From positions 3,699,501 to 3,763,500 of the forward strand of contig CP070233.1 of assembly GCA_017355425.1 (NCBI GenBank): a DNA stretch of 64,000 nucleotides, in the 5' to 3' direction. The notes beneath the pieces were generated by a model that saw nothing but the letters and a program-made list of their open reading frames with translations, ran no database searches and was not told where the DNA came from. Positions within the stretch are counted from its first letter, which is position 1. The number at the start of each line of letters is the position of its first letter. This document shows positions 25,897-34,586 of this stretch, piece after piece. Source of the DNA: Dolichospermum sp. DET69 (GTDB lineage: Bacteria; Cyanobacteriota; Cyanobacteriia; Cyanobacteriales; Nostocaceae). The translations under genes were made by a program, and so were the position numbers.

Positions 25897-26262
25897 ATGA
25901 CAATTACCCTTAATCACACTATAGTACCTGCACACGATAAGGAAGCATCTGCACAGTTTTTTGCCCAGATTTTCGGTTTAATGGTAGAGCCTCCTCTGGC
26001 TCACTTTGCTGTTGTCCGTGTCAATGATCAATTGACCTTTGATTTTGATAACAGAGAGAATTTCGAGTCACATCATTATGCTTTTCATGTTAATGATGAA
26101 GAATTTGATCTAATTTTTGCACGGGTTAAAGAAATGGGTTTGGAATACAGTAGCGACCCTATGCACCAACATCAAGGTGAAATAAATCATAGAGCTAGTG
26201 GTCGAGGTTTTTATTTTTATGATCCCAATGGTCATAATTTGGAATTGCTGACCCGTGAATAA
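25897..26262 (+). CDS. VOC-family (glyoxalase/bleomycin-resistance fold) protein
   Basis: 121 residues forming one paired beta-alpha-beta-beta-beta VOC module: LNHTIVPAHDKEASAQFFAQ, the strand LTFDFDN, then HYAFHVNDEEFDLIFARVKE and the C-terminal FYFYDPNGHNLELLTRE. Metal-ligand candidates are His7 and the C-terminal Glu of NLELLT. Members include glyoxalase I and ring-cleavage dioxygenases, but the substrate of this type is unknown. A GAGGTG-like ribosome binding site precedes the ATG. It stands alone. Confidence 0.85.
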   Translation: MTITLNHTIVPAHDKEASAQFFAQIFGLMVEPPLAHFAVVRVNDQLTFDFDNRENFESHHYAFHVNDEEFDLIFARVKEMGLEYSSDPMHQHQGEINHRASGRGFYFYDPNGHNLELLTRE

Positions 26263-26377
26263 TACTAGTCCTATTAACATTAAATCGGCGGTTAGAAACC
26301 GCAACTACACAAGCAAAACCCACCTCCGTGGGTTGGGAAGGTAAAAGACAAATTACGTCTGGGAAATTTGAGCCAAT

Positions 26378-26542
26378 AAAATTATCAAAACACTCTATCA
26401 ATCTATTCAAACAGGTCAGCCTGTGCGTGTAAACAATTTTGATCGTGATCAACGCCCGACATCGGCTCAAACTCTTGAACTTCCTGCTACTGAACAGAAA
26501 CCAGAATTAATTCATGCTACTCCAGTTGGTGGTAAAGCTTAA
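26378..26542 (+). pseudogene. 3' remnant of a Gfo/Idh/MocA-like oxidoreductase gene
   Basis: An open frame without a start reads KIIKTLYQSIQTGQPVRV, then FDRDQRPTSAQTLELP and ends ELIHATPVGGKA. This pattern matches, from recall, the extreme C-terminus of cyanobacterial Gfo/Idh/MocA dehydrogenases. The remainder of the gene is absent. Upstream sequence is a hairpin repeat (ACCCACCTCCGTGGGT, about 26318-26333), suggesting the deletion or insertion point. Confidence 0.55.
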
Positions 26543-26576
26543 AGCAAAGTTGGTTTAAAGGGGAAAGAAAAAATCT

Positions 26577-26912
26577 TTAATCTTTTCCCTTTAACTCTTT
26601 CCCTTGATCATTGTCAAACAATTCTAATAAACCAACTGTACCGACAAAAAATGTATAAACTCCATATTTGATTGCTGGTTGATTTTTACTTGGTGCGTAA
26701 ATACTAGCAATTATTGCTTCGACAAAATGAGCAGATAAGGCGATATGGGCAAGTATTAAAGCCGGGTTTAATATATTAGCAACTGGTAATTCCTGGTTAG
26801 TTGTGATTGTTTGAATGTTCCATAATTCTAAGGCGATCGCACTAGGAATGAGAATACTAGAAATAATTTTGATGATGGAAAATAATTTTTCTTTTACAGA
26901 TTTTAAATTCAT
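26577..26912 (-). CDS. hypothetical small membrane protein
   Basis: 111 residues with three hydrophobic segments at about 11-30 (IIKIISSILIPSAIALEL), 46-70 (ILNPALILAHIALSAHFVEA) and 83-98 (YGVYTFFVGTVGLLEL). The C-terminus is charged. I do not recognise the family, although the layout resembles small proteins annotated as unknown in Nostocales. The next gene upstream begins 5 bp away on the same strand, so the two may be co-transcribed. Confidence 0.6.
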   Translation of the reverse strand: MNLKSVKEKLFSIIKIISSILIPSAIALELWNIQTITTNQELPVANILNPALILAHIALSAHFVEAIIASIYAPSKNQPAIKYGVYTFFVGTVGLLELFDNDQGKELKGKD

Positions 26913-26917
26913 GTTAT

Positions 26918-27109
26918 TTAGAAAATGTTTTGTACCTGAATAATTTTAGTCCGCTTTTGTTTATCGGGAAAATGACAGTGAACAGCATCAGAAATCATTA
27001 TTCGTAGTGTTTCGATATCATCAGCTTGAGTAAAAATTGATTGGCCTAATGCTGTGGCTGTATAACCACCATCTGGATCATCTTCAACGAGAAATACAAT
27101 TTTAATCAT
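26918..27109 (-). CDS. HicB-like small protein
   Basis: 63 residues. The fold-defining pattern IVFLVEDDPDGGYTATALG, then SIFTQADDIETL and DAVHCHF matches the partial RNase H-like fold of HicB-type proteins. This orphan subgroup is often mis-annotated as a dehydrogenase subunit. No HicA lies directly next to it (the hicA at 27211 pairs with the next hicB), so it could be an orphan antitoxin or a former partner of a lost toxin. Confidence 0.7.
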   Translation of the reverse strand: MIKIVFLVEDDPDGGYTATALGQSIFTQADDIETLRIMISDAVHCHFPDKQKRTKIIQVQNIF

Positions 27110-27210
27110 AGGGATATTTTTTGAGGATGAGATTATTTTATAGCAGAAATAGCGATCGCATGATTTACCTTTGAAAATTCAAAATTGCTTTGATTACTTC
27201 TCAGTACAAG

Positions 27211-27435
27211 TTAACCTCTCCATTCAGACTCAGGAATTTTTGCTCCTTGAACAATGCTTAATAATGTGCCAATAGGTAAAGTCCGTCCTTTATGTTCAGG
27301 AACAATTACTTGTAACCCTAACTCTTCATTTCTCCATTTGCGATGACTACCTTTTTGAGAAATAAGTTCAAATCCATATTGTCTCAGGATATTTTCAACC
27401 TGTCTCGCAGTCATGCGACGAACTCGCTCACTCAT
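27211..27435 (-). CDS. hicA: HicA-family mRNA interferase toxin
   Basis: 74 residues of the HicA double-stranded-RNA-binding-like fold. The catalytic His lies in SQKGSHRKWRNEELG and the C-terminal strand in LQVIVPEHKGRTLPIGTLLSIV. HicA cleaves mRNA and is inhibited by HicB. The start overlaps the stop of the upstream hicB by one base. Starts at MSERV and at MTARQ (seven codons later) are both possible. Confidence 0.85.
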   Translation of the reverse strand: MSERVRRMTARQVENILRQYGFELISQKGSHRKWRNEELGLQVIVPEHKGRTLPIGTLLSIVQGAKIPESEWRG

Positions 27436-27635
27436 TAGACAGTGATCTCCCTTGCAATTGCACCAGGAGATAACTTAATTAAATCTGGCTGTAAATATAG
27501 TTGAATAGCTTCTTTAATATTTTCTAAAGCTTCTTCTTCAGTTTCACCGGCTGAAGTACAACCTGGTAATTCTGGACACCATATAGCCCAATCTCCTGTT
27601 TCTATATCTGATTCAAGAATCACACGCCATTTCAT
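27435..27635 (-). CDS. hicB: HicB-family antitoxin
   Basis: 66 residues with the HicB partial RNase H-like fold (WRVILESDIETGDWAIWCPE, LPGCTSAGETEEEALENIKEAIQLYL). No DNA-binding tail is visible, so autoregulation may be weak or need another factor. The order hicB-hicA with a 1-bp overlap is the alternative arrangement seen in many cyanobacterial loci. Neutralisation of the HicA at 27211 is inferred. Confidence 0.85.
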   Translation of the reverse strand: MKWRVILESDIETGDWAIWCPELPGCTSAGETEEEALENIKEAIQLYLQPDLIKLSPGAIAREITV

Positions 27636-27685
27636 AAATTAGTCCTTTTAGAGCTTGTTCAGAAATTAAATAGGAGTCCTATATA

Positions 27686-28387
27686 TTAATTACTAACATA
27701 TTGATTTATTGGTTTCCTTTCCAACTCTTGTTTTCTCGTTTCAATATTACGATTTTTTGTTTTATCAATATATTCTTCTAAAGCAGTTAGATTTATCCAA
27801 TAATTATTATGAAACCCCTTATTGGGAGATTGAACCAAATCTCTGATTATCAAACCTAAAAATTTATGAACTTCAAACTGCTGAATAAGTTTCTCTGAAT
27901 CCAAATTAGCTAATTTCTGCGTTAATTCTTTGCTTTCAGCCGTATTTTTGCTATTTAAAGCATAAAACCATTGTCCGTGAGCTATCTTATTTCTGATTTC
28001 GCTAGGCTCTTTTATATATTTGGTAATAATATTATGCAAATTTTTTTTTCTATTATGTAAATCAGAATTTTTGTCCCAACTTCCTACCTTCGCTATGGCT
28101 AAATTAATCATTTTTTCCCATTTACCAAAAATTGTGTTTATACTTTTTATATGAGATATCTCTGATTGAGAAAATGCTGATGGTGTATAGACTATTTGTG
28201 TAAATTGAGCCTCAGACCATGCACAATATAGCAAAGCCAGGAGTTTTGTTTTTATTTCCACTTGAAAATCATCTGATTTTCTTAAATGAAAGTTAATATC
28301 CTTAATTAGGTTCCTTTTCACTTGTTCAAGTTTTCTTACATTCTGGCTTTGTAGCTTATATAGCTCAAAAATTTCTTCATTAGTCAT
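27686..28387 (-). CDS. HEPN-like hypothetical protein
   Basis: 233 mostly helical residues. Near residue 130 is EIRNKIAHGQW, where Arg132-x4-His137 fits the Rx4-6H motif of HEPN RNases, preceded by a long helix with a conserved-looking NKIAHG context. The N-terminal region (LLALLYCAWSEAQFTQIVY) could be the first HEPN helices. HEPN proteins serve as toxins or defence RNases. There is no MNT nucleotidyltransferase partner here; the neighbours are hicAB and a tRNA-like locus 20 bp upstream. The domain call is motif-based. Confidence 0.5.
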   Translation of the reverse strand: MTNEEIFELYKLQSQNVRKLEQVKRNLIKDINFHLRKSDDFQVEIKTKLLALLYCAWSEAQFTQIVYTPSAFSQSEISHIKSINTIFGKWEKMINLAIAKVGSWDKNSDLHNRKKNLHNIITKYIKEPSEIRNKIAHGQWFYALNSKNTAESKELTQKLANLDSEKLIQQFEVHKFLGLIIRDLVQSPNKGFHNNYWINLTALEEYIDKTKNRNIETRKQELERKPINQYVSN

Positions 28388-28407
28388 AGCCGCTGTAATG
28401 TTTTAGT

Positions 28408-28479
28408 GGGGGGGATGGGAATCGAACCCATATACTCACTGTTACAGTGAGTTGCATTAGGCCACATTATGCTACCCCC
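28408..28479 (-). tRNA. tRNA-like gene with an abnormal anticodon arm
   Basis: The minus strand gives a 72-nt cloverleaf. The T arm is canonical (AUGGG-UUCGAUU-CCCAU) and the D arm is GCAU/AUGC with a GG-containing loop. The acceptor stem is GGGGG against CCCCC with mismatches at positions 6 and 7. The anticodon arm is a perfect 8-bp hairpin (ACUCACUG/CAGUGAGU) closing on UAA. In a 5-bp/7-nt reading the loop is UGUAACA: position 33 is G instead of the invariant U and the anticodon would be UAA. The variable loop is short, unlike tRNA-Leu. It is either a degenerate tRNA or a tRNA-derived RNA. Confidence 0.5.
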
Positions 28480-28538
28480 ATGTTGTCTAATCAATTATAG
28501 CAATAAAGACAGTATTTTTCACTTAATTTAGCACAAAA

Positions 28539-29984
28539 ATGCCAAATCAAAACCAAACCCCCCTGATAGATGCCTTAAAAGCCTGTACAACCCGACCTCA
28601 TTCACCGTTTTACACCCCAGGACATAAACGCGGTATGGGCATTTCCCCAATTTTAACCGATTTATTAGGTAAAGAAGTTTTCCGCGCTGACTTAACAGAA
28701 TTAGCAGAATTGGATAATTTATTCACACCCCAAAGTGTAATTCTCGCAGCGCAAGAACTAGCAGCAGAGGCTTTTGGGGCTGAAAAAACATGGTTTTTAG
28801 TTAATGGTTCTACCTGCGGAATTGAAGCCGCAATTCTTGCTACTTGCAGAACGGGAGATAAAATTATTCTCCCACGAAATGTCCATTCTTCCGTAATTTC
28901 TGGATTAATTCTTTCTGGGGCAATTCCTATTTTTATTTATCCTGCATACAACTCAGATTTAGATATTGCTCATAGTATTACACCAGAATCTTTAAAAACA
29001 GCATTAGCAAAACATCCAGATGCCAAAGCCGTGCTGATAGTTTATCCTACTTATAATGGTGTTTGTGGAGATTTGCCAGCGATCGCACACCTTACCCATC
29101 AATATAATATCCCTCTCATTGTAGATGAAGCACATGGCGCACATTTCCATTTTCATCCTGATTTACCTACCTCAGCTTTAACCGCAGGTGCAGATTTAAC
29201 AGTCCAATCAATTCATAAAACATTGGGGGCAATGACACAAGCATCAATGTTACATATTCAAGGAAATAGAATTGATATTGATAGAGTTAATAAAGCTTTG
29301 CAATTAGTTCAATCTACCAGTCCTAGTTTTATTCTTTTAGCATCTTTAGATGCTGCACGTCAACAAATGGCAATAGATGGAAAAAAACTGCTTTCCCAAA
29401 CATTGGAACTGGCAAATAAAGCCAGAAATGAAATTAATCAAATTCCTGGTTTATCAATTTTACAATCTTCCAATTTTTTAAAATTAGATCAAACTCGCTT
29501 AACAGTGAATGTTTCTCAACTAGGGATTACCGGATTTACCGCTGAAGACTTAATTAATGAAATGGGTGTAACTCCTGAATTTTCATCTTTAGAAAATCTC
29601 ATTTTTATTATTAGTATCGGTAACACAGAAAGCGATATTCAACATCTAATTCAAGCATTGTTTAATCTTACCCAAGTCAAACCATTGATATCTGAGTGTC
29701 AACCGTGTAAGAATAGAAACAATGATATGATTGCTCATTTTATGTGCATTTCTCCTCGTGAGGCTTTTTTTGCTGATAGTGAAACCCTCCCTATAGAGAA
29801 AACCCCAGAACGGATTTGTGCAGAAATTATTTGTCCCTATCCTCCAGGAATTCCGGTATTAATGCCAGGAGAACTAATTACAAAAACAGCTTTAGAATAT
29901 TTGCAAGAAATACAGAAAATTGGTGGTTTTATTACAGGTTGTGCAGATGAAACTTTGCAAACTATAAAAGTTGTGAAAGTATAG
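28539..29984 (+). CDS. Orn/Lys/Arg decarboxylase-type fold-I PLP enzyme
   Basis: 481 residues of the short bacterial group of ornithine/lysine/arginine decarboxylases. Landmarks: HSPFYTPGHKRGMGISP near the N-terminus, NGSTCGIEAAILA (PLP phosphate binding), DEAHGAHFHFHP, and the PLP lysine in QSIHKTLGAMTQ. The C-terminal domain holds CPYPPGIPVLMPGE. Such enzymes make agmatine, putrescine or cadaverine in polyamine synthesis. Substrate choice cannot be read from the sequence; arginine decarboxylase is plausible in cyanobacteria. It appears monocistronic. Confidence 0.87.
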   Translation: MPNQNQTPLIDALKACTTRPHSPFYTPGHKRGMGISPILTDLLGKEVFRADLTELAELDNLFTPQSVILAAQELAAEAFGAEKTWFLVNGSTCGIEAAILATCRTGDKIILPRNVHSSVISGLILSGAIPIFIYPAYNSDLDIAHSITPESLKTALAKHPDAKAVLIVYPTYNGVCGDLPAIAHLTHQYNIPLIVDEAHGAHFHFHPDLPTSALTAGADLTVQSIHKTLGAMTQASMLHIQGNRIDIDRVNKALQLVQSTSPSFILLASLDAARQQMAIDGKKLLSQTLELANKARNEINQIPGLSILQSSNFLKLDQTRLTVNVSQLGITGFTAEDLINEMGVTPEFSSLENLIFIISIGNTESDIQHLIQALFNLTQVKPLISECQPCKNRNNDMIAHFMCISPREAFFADSETLPIEKTPERICAEIICPYPPGIPVLMPGELITKTALEYLQEIQKIGGFITGCADETLQTIKVVKV

Positions 29985-30059
29985 CTTGATGTCATCTCGT
30001 TTTTTTGTCCCTTATTAACAGAGAATAGTTTTGAAGACCTGCTTTAAGGAGAGACTTTC

Positions 30060-30566
30060 ATGACTATTTCTATGTATCAAGCCTTAGTGCCACCAATCAT
30101 TCGCGCTCTCAATAATCTCATGGCCATTCTGGAAAAGGGTGCTGCACACGCAGAAGCTAAGAAAATAGAGCCGTCAATACTGATCACTAGCCGACTCTAT
30201 CCTGATATGTTGCCGTTAGTGCGACAAGTGCAAATTGCTTCTGATATTGCTAGAAGAGGTGCAGCTAGACTGGCCGAATTGGAAGCCCCCCAAATGGAAG
30301 ACACTGAAACTACCTTTCCTGAGCTTATCGCTCGTCTTCAAAAAACCGTCGCTTATCTGGAAACATTAACACCAGAGCAAATTGATGGTACAGAGGAAAA
30401 GTCAATTTCTCTAGCAATAGGTAAAGAAACCATGAATTTTGAGGGATTACCCTATGTACTTTACTTTATTCTGCCTAATGTCTATTTTCATGTTACTACT
30501 GCTTATAACATTCTCAGACATTGTGGTGTAGAAATTGGTAAGCGGGATTTCCTTGGTAATCCTTAA
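30060..30566 (+). CDS. DUF1993 family protein
   Basis: 168 residues. DUF1993 proteins are helical DinB-like four-helix bundles of unknown function. The start MTISMYQALVPPIIRALNNL, then PSILITSRLYPDMLPLVRQVQIASD and the C-terminal FILPNVYFHVTTAYNILRHCGVEIGKRDFLG match this family well. An AAGGAGAG ribosome binding site precedes the ATG by about 7 nt. The only nearby gene on this strand is the decarboxylase 75 bp upstream. No enzymatic role is known. Confidence 0.88.
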   Translation: MTISMYQALVPPIIRALNNLMAILEKGAAHAEAKKIEPSILITSRLYPDMLPLVRQVQIASDIARRGAARLAELEAPQMEDTETTFPELIARLQKTVAYLETLTPEQIDGTEEKSISLAIGKETMNFEGLPYVLYFILPNVYFHVTTAYNILRHCGVEIGKRDFLGNP

Positions 30567-31656
30567 CTATCAATAGTTTCAGAAAGGGATACAGCCGGAA
30601 TGCTTGCAAGTACGATTCTGAAGCGGCTGAAACTTAGATATAGCGACAGTTTTCAGATCACTTGCCGATTTGCAAGGGTATCCCGACTGTATCCCAAATT
30701 GGGTAGTCTGCCACGTTATCTGGAGATAAGCTCGGAACCAAGAAGTAAAGTTGTTGCGGTGATTGGTTTTTAGGTTTTATCAATAACATTTTAAAAAATA
30801 GGCAATTTGGCAACCAATATTTTACTATTAACGGTTTAATAGAAATATCAACAGGGATGACGGGATGAAACAGAACTTCAATGATAATTTCCCCGCTCCC
30901 TTGCCAGTTGTTGATAGAGTGCTTTAGCATACCCCCCCCTAAAAAGCTAATTATAAACACTCTTTCACCGCTTCAATTACAACTGGCTAGAATTACAAAA
31001 AATAAAATAGGACAGATTAGAATTTTTATTTTTAACATGAAATAAAAACGAGTTTACTTTAACAAGATAAGCAAAAATTAGCTAATAATTAATACTTGTT
31101 TATGTGTTTGATATAAGAGTAGAGAATTTCACGTTCACTTTGAGGAGAGACAATACAGCACTTCCTGCTGTTATGAAGTACATCATAGCCCTCTCTCGAA
31201 TAGCGGGGAGTGGGTTGGGGGTGGGGTTCATGTACCTCATTCAATCAATAACCGCTAGATTCATTCATTTCACCTAGAAATTAAGACGGGGGATTTAATC
31301 TAAGACTGATACTTTTAACCGAGACATTCCCCGACATCTGAGATATCGTGAATATCTAGTATAACATCACCAACTGAGTTAGTGAAGGTGGTATCCCACA
31401 TTGCCCACAGAACATAATTCTAAGGCTCTTGATTGTCTATCAACGAGTTCAATACCCAAATTTTCTCTAGAACTACCAAGTTTTCTAAGGAAAGGTTTAT
31501 TTTCTTTGTAGCCATTCAAGTCTATTCGGAACCATTACAGTTACTCAAAATATTTATTGACTTTAAATTAACTACAAAACTCTCGTATATATTTAATATT
31601 ATGAACCTATTGTCGGAAAATGTCAATAGATGTCCAAAGATTTGATGTCCTATTCT
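30567..31656. other. 1.1-kb intergenic region
   Basis: A 100-codon frame on the minus strand (30658-30960) reads SPQQLYFLVPSLSPDNVADY and could be a gene remnant, but no start signal or family is clear. A degenerate inverted repeat (about 31154-31252) has edges GCACTTCCTGCTGTTATGAA and TTCAATCAATAACCGC. The rest is AT-rich and uninformative. Confidence 0.45.
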
Positions 31657-33579
31657 TTACTCCATTTCCGCTAATTCTAACCAGCGTTCTGTAGCTGAAT
31701 CAATATTTTTCTTCAGAGTTTCTACCTCTTCATATAGCTTTTGAACTTGGCTAAAATTTCCAGCCACAGTTGCTAATTTTTTTTCTGCTGCTGTTTTGTT
31801 TGCTTCTAACTTAGCAATTTTTTCTTCCAATTCTTCCAATTCCCGTCTTTCCCAATTGGATAACCTGCGGACTTTTTTAGTCTCGATAACTGGAGATATA
31901 ACTTTTTCTACAATTACAGTTTTTTGCGTTTCCTGTTGTATGGCTACGCCACGCAGGCTATGGGATTCTTCAGCTTTTTTATAATCTAAATAAATGGAAT
32001 AATTCCCCGGATATTGACGTAAACCTCCACCTTCTTCTAAAGCAAAAATTCTATCTACTGTTCTATCTAAGAAGTAACGATCATGAGAAACTACAATCAC
32101 ACAACCATTAAAATCCTCTAAATAGTCTTCTAATACCGCTAATGTCTGCACATCTAAATCATTAGTTGGTTCATCTAAAATCAAAACATTGGGCGCACTA
32201 ATGAGAATACGCAATAAATATAAACGGCGTTTTTCTCCCCCAGAAAGTTTATTAATGGGTGCATATTGTTGATTTCCTGGAAACAAAAATCTTTCCAACA
32301 TTTGGGAAGCAGTGATTTTTGTACCGTCGGATATTTGAATAAATTCCCCTTCTTCCTTAATATAATCAATCACTCGCTGATCTTCATTTACCGCTGTCAA
32401 TAATTCTTCTGAATGTTGGTTAAAATAACCAATATGAATTGTAGTCCCAATTTCTACAGTCCCAGAATCTGGTTTAATTCTGGCAGTCATAATATCCATT
32501 AAAGTAGATTTTCCTGCACCATTGCCGCCAATAATGCCAATTCGATCTTCTGGACTAAATTCATAGGTAAAATCATGAATTAAAGTCCGGTTATTGTATC
32601 CCTTACTAACATTTTTGAGATCAATAACCTTCTTACCAATCCGACGGCCAACAGTAGAAATATCTACCTTACCATTAATGTCTTTAAACTCAGTGTCTCT
32701 TAGAGCATGAGCGCGATCAATTCTGGCTTTTTGCTTTGTACTTCTAGCTTTAGGGCCTTTTTTCAACCATTCTAATTCCTTTCGTAAAAGCCCTTGATGT
32801 TTACGTTGAGTGCTGACAGCCGATTCTTCAGCTAAAGCTTTCTTTTCTAGATAATAGGAATAATTACCCGTATAATTGTAAATATCACCTCGATCAATTT
32901 CAATAATTCTATTAGTAACTTTATCTAAAAAATACCGATCATGAGTAATTAATAAAAGTGCGCCACGATAGCGATTTAAATAACTTTGTAGCCATTCCAC
33001 AGACAAAGCATCAAGATGGTTTGTTGGTTCATCCATTAACAATAAATCAGGTTCTGATATCAAGGCTGCTGCTAAAGCAATCCGCTTGCGATATCCTCCT
33101 GATAATGTGCCAACTTTCACATCAAAATCAACAATTCCTAATTTTGTTAAAATGATTTTGGCATTGGTTTCTACTTCCCATGCCCCAGTCGCATCCATGC
33201 GCTCCATCACAGTAGAAAGACGGGACATCAATTGACCATCATCAGGATAATGTGCCAATTTATCAGATAATTCTTCATACTCTTTGACGAGGTTCATTTG
33301 TTCACCACTGTCAGCAAATACCTGTTCTAAAACAGTGTGATTTTCGTCCATATCTGGCTGTTGAGGCAAGTAAACAATTTTTGCCCCAGAATTAACTAAA
33401 ATTTGCCCACTATCAATTGATTCTAGTCTAGCAATCATTTTTAATAAAGTTGATTTACCAGAACCATTAGTGCCAATTAAACCAACTTTATCATTAGGAT
33501 CAAGACTAAAACTAGCATCTTTTAAAAGTTCTTTAATGCCAAAATCTTTTTTGACTGATTGAAGTGTAACAATGCTCAT
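31657..33579 (-). CDS. ABC-F family ATPase (Uup-like)
   Basis: 640 residues with two ABC ATPase domains and no membrane segment. Domain 1 has GLIGTNGSGKST, signature LSGGYRKRIAL and Walker B LLLMDEPTNHLD. Domain 2 has GIIGGNGAGKST, LSGGEKRRLYL and VLILDEPTNDLD. A linker of about 80 residues joins them and a C-terminal coiled coil (RRELEELEEKIAKLEAN) suggests the Uup type. ABC-F proteins act on ribosomes. A short palindromic repeat (31939-31964) is inserted in frame between domain 2 and the coiled coil, encoding SLRGVAI. Confidence 0.92.
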   Translation of the reverse strand: MSIVTLQSVKKDFGIKELLKDASFSLDPNDKVGLIGTNGSGKSTLLKMIARLESIDSGQILVNSGAKIVYLPQQPDMDENHTVLEQVFADSGEQMNLVKEYEELSDKLAHYPDDGQLMSRLSTVMERMDATGAWEVETNAKIILTKLGIVDFDVKVGTLSGGYRKRIALAAALISEPDLLLMDEPTNHLDALSVEWLQSYLNRYRGALLLITHDRYFLDKVTNRIIEIDRGDIYNYTGNYSYYLEKKALAEESAVSTQRKHQGLLRKELEWLKKGPKARSTKQKARIDRAHALRDTEFKDINGKVDISTVGRRIGKKVIDLKNVSKGYNNRTLIHDFTYEFSPEDRIGIIGGNGAGKSTLMDIMTARIKPDSGTVEIGTTIHIGYFNQHSEELLTAVNEDQRVIDYIKEEGEFIQISDGTKITASQMLERFLFPGNQQYAPINKLSGGEKRRLYLLRILISAPNVLILDEPTNDLDVQTLAVLEDYLEDFNGCVIVVSHDRYFLDRTVDRIFALEEGGGLRQYPGNYSIYLDYKKAEESHSLRGVAIQQETQKTVIVEKVISPVIETKKVRRLSNWERRELEELEEKIAKLEANKTAAEKKLATVAGNFSQVQKLYEEVETLKKNIDSATERWLELAEME

Positions 33580-33649
33580 ATTATGCAGTAATTAGTGAGT
33601 AATAAAGAGGTGGGCAATGCCCACCCTACAGATGATTGTCAATGCAATT

Positions 33650-34066
33650 CTAGACAAATAAATCGAGGGGTAAATGTCCATACATTTCGTTAACTCCTCC
33701 CTCTTGATAGCACTGGCAAGATACTAACACTCCCCGATGATGTCCAGCATAGGAATCGAGATAACACAAACCATTTTTGCCATTTAACTTAATGTAAACA
33801 GGTCCGTCTGGTTCTGGTAAATCAGTTGGTGCTTGATAACCCAAAGCGCGAGAATAGGTTTTCATGGCTAAAATTCCTTCTGCGGCTGTATCAGCACAAA
33901 TACCTAAAATTTGGTAATCAGTCAGGCTGGTGAGAAAAATTAATGCCTCACTGGTAACAACTTTTTCTGACGGTTTGAGAATGGGAGCAATATCCAGACA
34001 GTTAAATTTGTTGAGTATTTTTTTGGCTTCTTGGAGTGTGAGTTGCTGGTGATTGGGAGTAGACAT
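33650..34066 (-). CDS. DUF1824 family protein
   Basis: 138 residues, full length for this cyanobacteria/plant-plastid family. The N-terminal LQEAKKILNKFNCLD precedes the conserved CADTAAEGILAMKTYSRALGY, PDGPVYIKLNGKNGLCYLDSY and YAGHHRGVLVSCQ. Its function is unknown. It lies 70 bp upstream of the ABC-F gene on the same strand, separated by a small GTGGGCAATGCCCAC palindrome. Confidence 0.88.
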   Translation of the reverse strand: MSTPNHQQLTLQEAKKILNKFNCLDIAPILKPSEKVVTSEALIFLTSLTDYQILGICADTAAEGILAMKTYSRALGYQAPTDLPEPDGPVYIKLNGKNGLCYLDSYAGHHRGVLVSCQCYQEGGVNEMYGHLPLDLFV

Positions 34067-34586
34067 AATATTGATTTGTCTAGTTTTACGGCTGGTTTTA
34101 GTTTAGGGAGTGAGATTTGCTCACATTACTAGCATTTTTGAACAAAATCAAGATTGATATGGCATATTCTTGCAGTTTTAGCAGGAATATTGCTGTATTG
34201 GTCGTCTTCACTGAAAATTAGCACATCTGATTTATTGATACGGTTATTATACCCTGCTGTTTGAGGCTGGGAACAATAATTTTAGCGCCAATATTTTCTA
34301 ATATAATTCCCAAAACAGAAGTTTGCCAAATTACCAGTTACTTCCTTACCCATATAAGATTACCTACCTTCTTCCTTCTTCCTTCTTCCTTCTTCTTTCT
34401 TCCTTCGCGTTCTTCGTCCCTTCGTGGTTCATTTAATCCATATTCCTTTCATGGGAAGGGAGTACCAATTTTTCAAAATAATCTTTTCTGTTCCCAAAGG
34501 AAGATAAATGTATCTATTGCTTCAATATTGATCACAAATCAACTCAATTATGTGGTAATATTAGCTGCAAGTAATTATCAACTAAT
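34067..34586. other. intergenic region with CTTC low-complexity repeats
   Basis: Between divergent genes. A run of CTTCCTT units at about 34369-34410 is followed by TTCGTCCCTTCGTGGTTCATT, the same repeat type as near 9320 and, inverted, 23310-23370. No convincing gene; a 158-codon frame here is low-complexity read-through. Confidence 0.5.

Noticed and set aside
28408-28479. Firm assignment as tRNA-Leu(UAA)
   Set aside because: The variable arm is too short for tRNA-Leu, U33 is missing and the anticodon arm is over-paired, so no amino acid identity is given.
30658-30960. 100-codon minus-strand frame in the large intergenic region
   Set aside because: No start signal, family match or conserved motif. 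It is mentioned only as a possible remnant.
31433-31645. 70-codon frame ahead of the ABC-F gene
   Set aside because: AT-rich random-like composition and no start signal.
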